Origin: Lachnospiraceae bacterium
Lineage (GTDB): Bacteria; Bacillota; Clostridia; Lachnospirales; Lachnospiraceae
NCBI GenBank assembly: GCA_015056865.1
Contig: SVFM01000020.1
Location: 1 to 45,859 of the forward strand
Length of the DNA stretch: 45,859 nucleotides
Direction: 5' to 3'
Part shown: one piece after another, positions 41,223-45,859 of the stretch
Position numbering within the stretch: the first letter of the stretch is position 1
Layout of the letters: the number at the start of each line of letters is the position of its first letter
Notes under the pieces: model-generated
Told to the model about the DNA's origin: nothing
The model's database searches: none
Seen by the model: only the letters and a program-made list of their open reading frames with translations
Made by a program: the position numbers and the translations under genes

Positions 41223-44200
41223 ATGAAACACAAAGTAAGTAAGGTTTTGCCTGTATTACTTGTTGTGGTTATGTTGATTAGTGCATTTCCAATGAATGTT
41301 TTCGCAGCAAGTGGATACAACGACAAAAACGGCGGAAGTGATTATTATAATGTCATTTCTGAAAGAGAGTGGCAGATCGCTCCCGGTATTACCGAGTACG
41401 AACAGGTCTTTAATAATGATGCCGGGACTCGCAGACAGGTTGTTCACACAGCGGTTATCGATGTAAACAACGAGTTTGTTAAGGTGATTCCCGGAACCAA
41501 GGGAATGTGGCCTGAGGAAGGAAATTATGGTACCCAGTCAACATCCACTCAGGCTTTGGAAGCAGAGAAACTGGGATACGGAAATGTAGTTGTTGCTACG
41601 AACTGCTCACTGAGCTGGTATACCGAGCAATACTACAAGGATAATCCCCATCTTATTGGTGAGCCCCTGGGTTATTCTATTCTTGATGGTGAGTACTATG
41701 CTAATAGTCGTATCACCAACGGGACTCTGGCAACCGGTGGTGTACAGACCGTTGTAGTTATCAACTATGACAATCATCCTATTACCGGAGAAGCGAGACC
41801 TGCGGACATGCCCAAGGTTTGGATTCGTAGTTCTACTGATCCGCTGACCGGTTGGGAGGAGCAGGCGATTCCTGTTCTGTTCGGTTTTTTGGTTAAACCC
41901 GATTCAAATGGTGACGGTGTTCCGGAGAACATGTATGCGAATAATGTTAACCACGGTTTATCCGATAATGCATCTAGAACGTTTGTGGGTGTTCGTGCAG
42001 ACGGTACTATGGTTCTTGCTGTCTCTGATGGTGAACAGGCACCTTATTCCGCTGGTTTTACCAGCTACGAGATGGCAGAATATATGATCAAAATGGGTTG
42101 TGTCATTGCTGCCAACTGTGACGGCGGCGGTTCTACCACCTTCTGTTCACAGCGTCCCGGTGAAGACTTAAAAGTAAATTGCAATTTATCTGATGGTGGT
42201 GAGAGACCCACATCCAATACTATTCTGGTTGTTTCTACAGCTCCTGCTGACGGTGAGTTTGCCCGTGCAACAATTGAGTCAGAATATGACTATTATACAC
42301 CCGGTACTACCGTTACATTTAGTGCCTTGGGAACTGATGCAGTAGGTACGAAGGTTGACGTTCCGGCAGATGTACAGTGGACTATTAAAGAAGAAGGTAT
42401 GGGGACCATTGAGAACGGTGTATTTACATCCAATGGCACAGCAGGTACAGTTACCGCTCAGATGGTATATGGTGGGCAGGTTGTTGGTGAAAAGGTAATT
42501 ATTGTTGTTACTCCTGACACTTTGTCCTTCGATCAGCCTATTGTTACCATTCCGTTCGGTAAGAGTGCAAGGATTCCGGTAAAGGCGACTGCTGTAATCA
42601 ATGGTGTTGCTCAGGAAATCGGCCTTGGCAGCAGTGATGTAACATTTACAACGACTAATGAGGCACTGGGATCTTTTGATGGTCTTAACTTTGCAGCTGT
42701 TACGGAAGCGAATGCTCCGGCTGATCTTACCAGTATAGTAATTGCGACTCTTAATATGGGGGCGAATCCCACAGCAACTGTGCAGTTAAATGTAGGCAAG
42801 GGGTCGGAAGTTCTGTGGGACTTTGAAGATGGTCAGGTGGATATTGATGAATGGAATGTTATCAACAGTAGAACCAATGACTATCGTGATTATTACCTAA
42901 AGCTGTCCTTGGCAGACAGTACCAATGGACAGGTGCATGATGGTGATTACTCCATGCGGCTGGAGATCAATGGTCTCTCCTCCAAGAAGTCTGACTCCAG
43001 TGACTATGCATGGATCCGTCTAGGTGTGGATGGTGCTGCTATTGAGCTTGAAAACGCACGCAGAGTGGGCTTCTGGCTCTATGTTCCCGAAGATAACATT
43101 CAGTGTTGGGTACAGGGGCATTATATGACCGATTCCAACGGGGATGGCACCTATGATACTTTAGCAACCGTTAGCATGATGGAGTCTGAGAATGTTTATT
43201 ATAACATCGATGAGTCCGGTTGGCATTATATGTCCATGGATATCAGTGCTTTTGAGAAGGTTGCATTGAAGTACTCCAACCAGTTTAATCTGCAGGATGC
43301 AAATGGTCAGACAACCGGTCAAACCAGTGAAAAGGGTGAGTTCTTTATTGCAATCATTACTCACAGAACCAAGAATAACATTCTGTGGCAGACCAATGGT
43401 ACCATTAATGGTCCTTATACTTATTACATGGATGGTTTTACCGTTGACTACTCTGATGCAGTGGATGACCGTGAGAATCCTGTATTTGACAAGATCTACC
43501 TGGATGGTACTACCCCGCTGGTTAAGCGTGATGTGGTTACCACAACCAACAATGTTCTGAGCCTGTCTGCGGCAGTGGCAGATAAGACCACACTTGCAGA
43601 TGCTATGGGCGTTGAGCATCCTTTGTATAATGTTTCCGGATTGAACCCCGAGACAGCCAAAGTATATATTGATGGCGTAGAGGTGGAGTCTGTATTTGAT
43701 AATGGTGTGATCTCCGCAACTGCTAAGGTTGCGGATGGTTATCATCGTGTTAAGTTCGAAATCTGCGATAATGCAGGTAATAAGTCAGTAATAATCCGTG
43801 TTGTTAAGGTAGAGTCCGGTTCTGAGGATTCTACATTGCAGCTGGTTCCTGCCGATGCTACACTGGATCGTATTCCCTTTGGTTCTATTTACTGGATGAA
43901 TCTGGAAGCCACTGCGATTGAGACAATCCAAAAGGTAGAAACAGTGATTGATATGAATAGTGTTAACCACTGGCAGTTGGATCATATGGAAGTGGCAGAG
44001 GGCTTTACTGCTGAGTATACCATTGCAGAGGAGACTAATACTGCTACAATTACATTTACCCGTACTGGTGACAATGATCAGACTGGTGCTGCAGTATTAG
44101 CACAGATCCCGGTTCGTATTATCTACTTTGATACGGATATTAAGGTTTCTGGATTTACAGCTGCGACCTATTGGACTTCCTATAACTTCTTTGCTCAGGA

Positions 44201-45859
44201 TATGAAGCTGGATGTGGACAAGGGTCTGATCACTCATATTGATGGAACTATAAGCACCTTCTCTAACGAGGAGTTCCATGTGGATACGGAGATGTATACA
44301 ACCAATCAGGCGATGAGTATGTCCGATCCGGAATACTTGACTAGTCATGGAACGACTCATGTGCATACTCCTGTGGCCATTGAGGATAAGGCGCCTACTT
44401 GTACCGTGAACGGTTACACCGGCAGAACCTTCTGTGAAGGCTGTAACTCAGTTGTAGAGTGGGGAACCACTGTACCTGCGACAGGACATAGTTATACTGT
44501 AAGCGATGATGAGCTTGTTTGTGATTGTGGAAGAAATTCAACAGCTACCGGATTACAGACAATTGATGGTAAGAGTTACTACACTGTTAATGGTAAGTTA
44601 ACAGGAGGATGGCTTACTATTAATGATGAGTGGTATTATTTTGATACAAAGACTTATGAAGCAGTTTCCACATATTATAATGGTTATGTAACATTTGAGT
44701 TTGAAGCAAATGGAAAGTTAGTATCTGGCCAGTGGCATAAGTCTGAAGAAGGTATTCGTTATTATATGGGACCATCATATCTAAGAGGCGGTAAGTCAGT
44801 TATGACTTGGTATGAGATCGATGGTAAAAATTATTGTATTGATAAAAATGGGTACGTCGCTACTGGTACTCGCTGGGTTAATGATAGTAATGGTACAGAA
44901 GACTACACATGGTATGTGTTTGATGAAAACGGCGTATGTCAAGGTAGATGGATGCACAATGGTCTTGCAGAATGGAACGGTAATATTTATTATCTAAAAG
45001 ATGGTGTTAACCAAGCGCGCATGTATTTAATTGATGGAGATTATTACTATTTCTATTGGACCAATTATCGTGCAGCTATTAAGGATCAGAGGTTCTACTG
45101 TGCATATAATAATGGGCTTCTTCCCGTGGGGTATTACTATTTTGGCTCAGATGGCAGAATGCTTAATGATACTATTTATGATGTTGACGGTATCCTTTAT
45201 TATTTTGTATTAGGAAATACTTCGCAAGGAACAGGAACGTTTAATTATAACGGTACTGATTATGTTATTGAAACCGATGGAAAGGTATTGCTAACTGATT
45301 TTGTCAAAAACGCTAACGGAAATCTGGTATATTATGAAAATGGCGTTCAGGTTACAGGGCATACTTGGGACAATGGTATTGTTATTACTGAATCTACCTG
45401 TGAGACTGCAGGCGTTGTGAGTTATAAATGTAGTGAATGTGGAGAAACGAAGACTGGTTCTATTGCGCCCCTTGGTCATTTGGATGAAAACGATGATCTT
45501 GTATGTGACAGATGTGATGATAAAGTTGATCATCCTCACGAATGGGACGAAGGTGTAATTACAATTTATGCCACATGTGCAACAACTGGTATAAAAACTT
45601 ATACTTGTCGTTGTGGAGAAACTCAGAATGAGGCCATTGCTGCAGTTGGCCATCTGGATGAAAATGGAGACCTTGTATGTGAATGGTGTCAGGAAATTCT
45701 TGAAGCTAAAACAGGTCTTGTGTTGGAAAAAGATGGTAGCGTTCGTTACTATGTAAATGGTGCAGCGACTCGTGCAGGGTTGGTACAGGATTCTGAGGGG
45801 AATTATTACTACATTAATTCTTCCCTTAAGGCAGTAAAGAATTGTACTTATGCATTTAG
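41223..45859 (+). CDS. Large secreted phosphodiester glycosidase (NAGPA domain) with Ig-like, Cys and choline-binding-type repeats (3' partial)
   Basis: The frame is open for 1545 residues and runs off the window; the last TAG is out of frame. Signal peptide at 1-26 (ending VFAA). A NAGPA domain follows at about 70-340, with the signature ANCDGGGSTTFC near 297; the family cleaves sugar-phosphodiester bonds. Bacterial Ig-like domains follow (about 350-530), then a beta-sandwich opening VLWDFEDGQ (about 530-760) and further Ig-like parts. About 1110-1375 are glucan/choline-binding-type repeats (GWLTINDEWYYFD, NGYVATGTRWV), flanked and interrupted by three Cys/His modules. It ends …KAVKNCTYAF, apparently within another such repeat. 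Ribosome site AAAGGAG. It is probably a wall-bound enzyme trimming or remodelling phosphate-linked surface glycans such as the EPS made upstream. Confidence 0.88.
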   Translation, partial: MKHKVSKVLPVLLVVVMLISAFPMNVFAASGYNDKNGGSDYYNVISEREWQIAPGITEYEQVFNNDAGTRRQVVHTAVIDVNNEFVKVIPGTKGMWPEEGNYGTQSTSTQALEAEKLGYGNVVVATNCSLSWYTEQYYKDNPHLIGEPLGYSILDGEYYANSRITNGTLATGGVQTVVVINYDNHPITGEARPADMPKVWIRSSTDPLTGWEEQAIPVLFGFLVKPDSNGDGVPENMYANNVNHGLSDNASRTFVGVRADGTMVLAVSDGEQAPYSAGFTSYEMAEYMIKMGCVIAANCDGGGSTTFCSQRPGEDLKVNCNLSDGGERPTSNTILVVSTAPADGEFARATIESEYDYYTPGTTVTFSALGTDAVGTKVDVPADVQWTIKEEGMGTIENGVFTSNGTAGTVTAQMVYGGQVVGEKVIIVVTPDTLSFDQPIVTIPFGKSARIPVKATAVINGVAQEIGLGSSDVTFTTTNEALGSFDGLNFAAVTEANAPADLTSIVIATLNMGANPTATVQLNVGKGSEVLWDFEDGQVDIDEWNVINSRTNDYRDYYLKLSLADSTNGQVHDGDYSMRLEINGLSSKKSDSSDYAWIRLGVDGAAIELENARRVGFWLYVPEDNIQCWVQGHYMTDSNGDGTYDTLATVSMMESENVYYNIDESGWHYMSMDISAFEKVALKYSNQFNLQDANGQTTGQTSEKGEFFIAIITHRTKNNILWQTNGTINGPYTYYMDGFTVDYSDAVDDRENPVFDKIYLDGTTPLVKRDVVTTTNNVLSLSAAVADKTTLADAMGVEHPLYNVSGLNPETAKVYIDGVEVESVFDNGVISATAKVADGYHRVKFEICDNAGNKSVIIRVVKVESGSEDSTLQLVPADATLDRIPFGSIYWMNLEATAIETIQKVETVIDMNSVNHWQLDHMEVAEGFTAEYTIAEETNTATITFTRTGDNDQTGAAVLAQIPVRIIYFDTDIKVSGFTAATYWTSYNFFAQDMKLDVDKGLITHIDGTISTFSNEEFHVDTEMYTTNQAMSMSDPEYLTSHGTTHVHTPVAIEDKAPTCTVNGYTGRTFCEGCNSVVEWGTTVPATGHSYTVSDDELVCDCGRNSTATGLQTIDGKSYYTVNGKLTGGWLTINDEWYYFDTKTYEAVSTYYNGYVTFEFEANGKLVSGQWHKSEEGIRYYMGPSYLRGGKSVMTWYEIDGKNYCIDKNGYVATGTRWVNDSNGTEDYTWYVFDENGVCQGRWMHNGLAEWNGNIYYLKDGVNQARMYLIDGDYYYFYWTNYRAAIKDQRFYCAYNNGLLPVGYYYFGSDGRMLNDTIYDVDGILYYFVLGNTSQGTGTFNYNGTDYVIETDGKVLLTDFVKNANGNLVYYENGVQVTGHTWDNGIVITESTCETAGVVSYKCSECGETKTGSIAPLGHLDENDDLVCDRCDDKVDHPHEWDEGVITIYATCATTGIKTYTCRCGETQNEAIAAVGHLDENGDLVCEWCQEILEAKTGLVLEKDGSVRYYVNGAATRAGLVQDSEGNYYYINSSLKAVKNCTYAF
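44358..45696 (+). repeat. Three Cys/His modules interleaved with cell-wall-binding repeats
   Basis: In-frame modules at about 44358-44531, 45357-45515 and 45531-45693 share the pattern His-x-Trp/Thr, TC or TCxxxG, aromatic-x-C-xx-C, GH and (L)VCxxC. For example YKCSECGE…GHLDENDDLVCDRC, then YTCRCGE…GHLDENGDLVCEWC. Each looks like a small zinc-ribbon or disulfide-clasped unit. Choline-binding-type repeats fill about 44550-45350 between the first and second, and resume after the third. Confidence 0.7.

Noticed and set aside
45857..45859. TAG at the window end as the stop of the glycosidase gene
   Set aside because: It is out of frame (the reading frame continues …GCA TTT AG-), so the gene runs past the window.

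Overview
The window looks like chromosomal DNA of a spore-forming, Gram-positive Clostridia member, most likely of the Lachnospiraceae. The evidence is SpoVT, a SpoIIQ-like protein behind a sigma-F-type promoter, a T-box leader on ileS, strong AGGAG-type ribosome sites, BlaI/M56 regulation, and a Wzx/Wzy-type exopolysaccharide (EPS) locus with a bacterial tyrosine kinase. There are no tRNA or rRNA genes, CRISPR arrays or intact insertion sequences.

Layout. 1-4078: a gene tail, spoVT, a BlaI-type repressor with an M56 antirepressor facing away from an mgtC-like gene. Two perfect 17-bp BlaI-type operators lie in the divergent region. 4092-9217: nicotinate phosphoribosyltransferase (minus strand), then a near-consensus promoter, an isoleucine T-box and ileS, whose product is of the eukaryote-like IleRS2 class. 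9313-13104: glycogen phosphorylase and a CapA-type lipoprotein, probably co-transcribed. 13177-17308: a compact four-gene minus-strand operon (ceramidase-like protein, AraC regulator, DapA/NanA-family aldolase, internally duplicated Cys-rich protein) with no described pathway that I recognise. 17622-18319: a decayed Rpn-type nuclease gene. 18410-20698: an aconitase-superfamily hydratase. 20847-25598: spoIIQ-like, amidohydrolase, ddl and murF, a sporulation and cell-wall block. 25602-29351: a TetR regulator divergent from a large MacB/FtsX-type ABC exporter.

29352-45859 is a surface-polysaccharide locus. It begins with a gene-free stretch that holds a candidate promoter, a roughly 210-nt structured RNA or inverted-repeat element with two competing folds, and an intrinsic terminator. 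The conserved EPS control genes follow (Wzz-like co-polymerase, CpsD-like tyrosine kinase, CpsB-like phosphatase, a small PPKTG-anchored protein, an LCP ligase). Next comes a visibly AT-richer cassette of tightly overlapping genes: PglD-like acetyltransferase, three GT4-type and one GT2 transferase, EpsG polymerase and LicD phosphotransferase. A short relic of a second licD separates this from a very large secreted phosphodiester glycosidase with choline-binding-type repeats, cut by the window end.

How it works together: the EPS cassette builds a repeat unit, EpsG polymerises it under Wzz/CpsD/CpsB control, and LCP attaches it to the wall. LicD may add phosphocholine or a similar phospho-group, which the terminal repeat protein could bind. 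The strongest candidates for something undescribed are the switch-like structured element at 29399-29608 and the orphan catabolic operon at 13177-17308.
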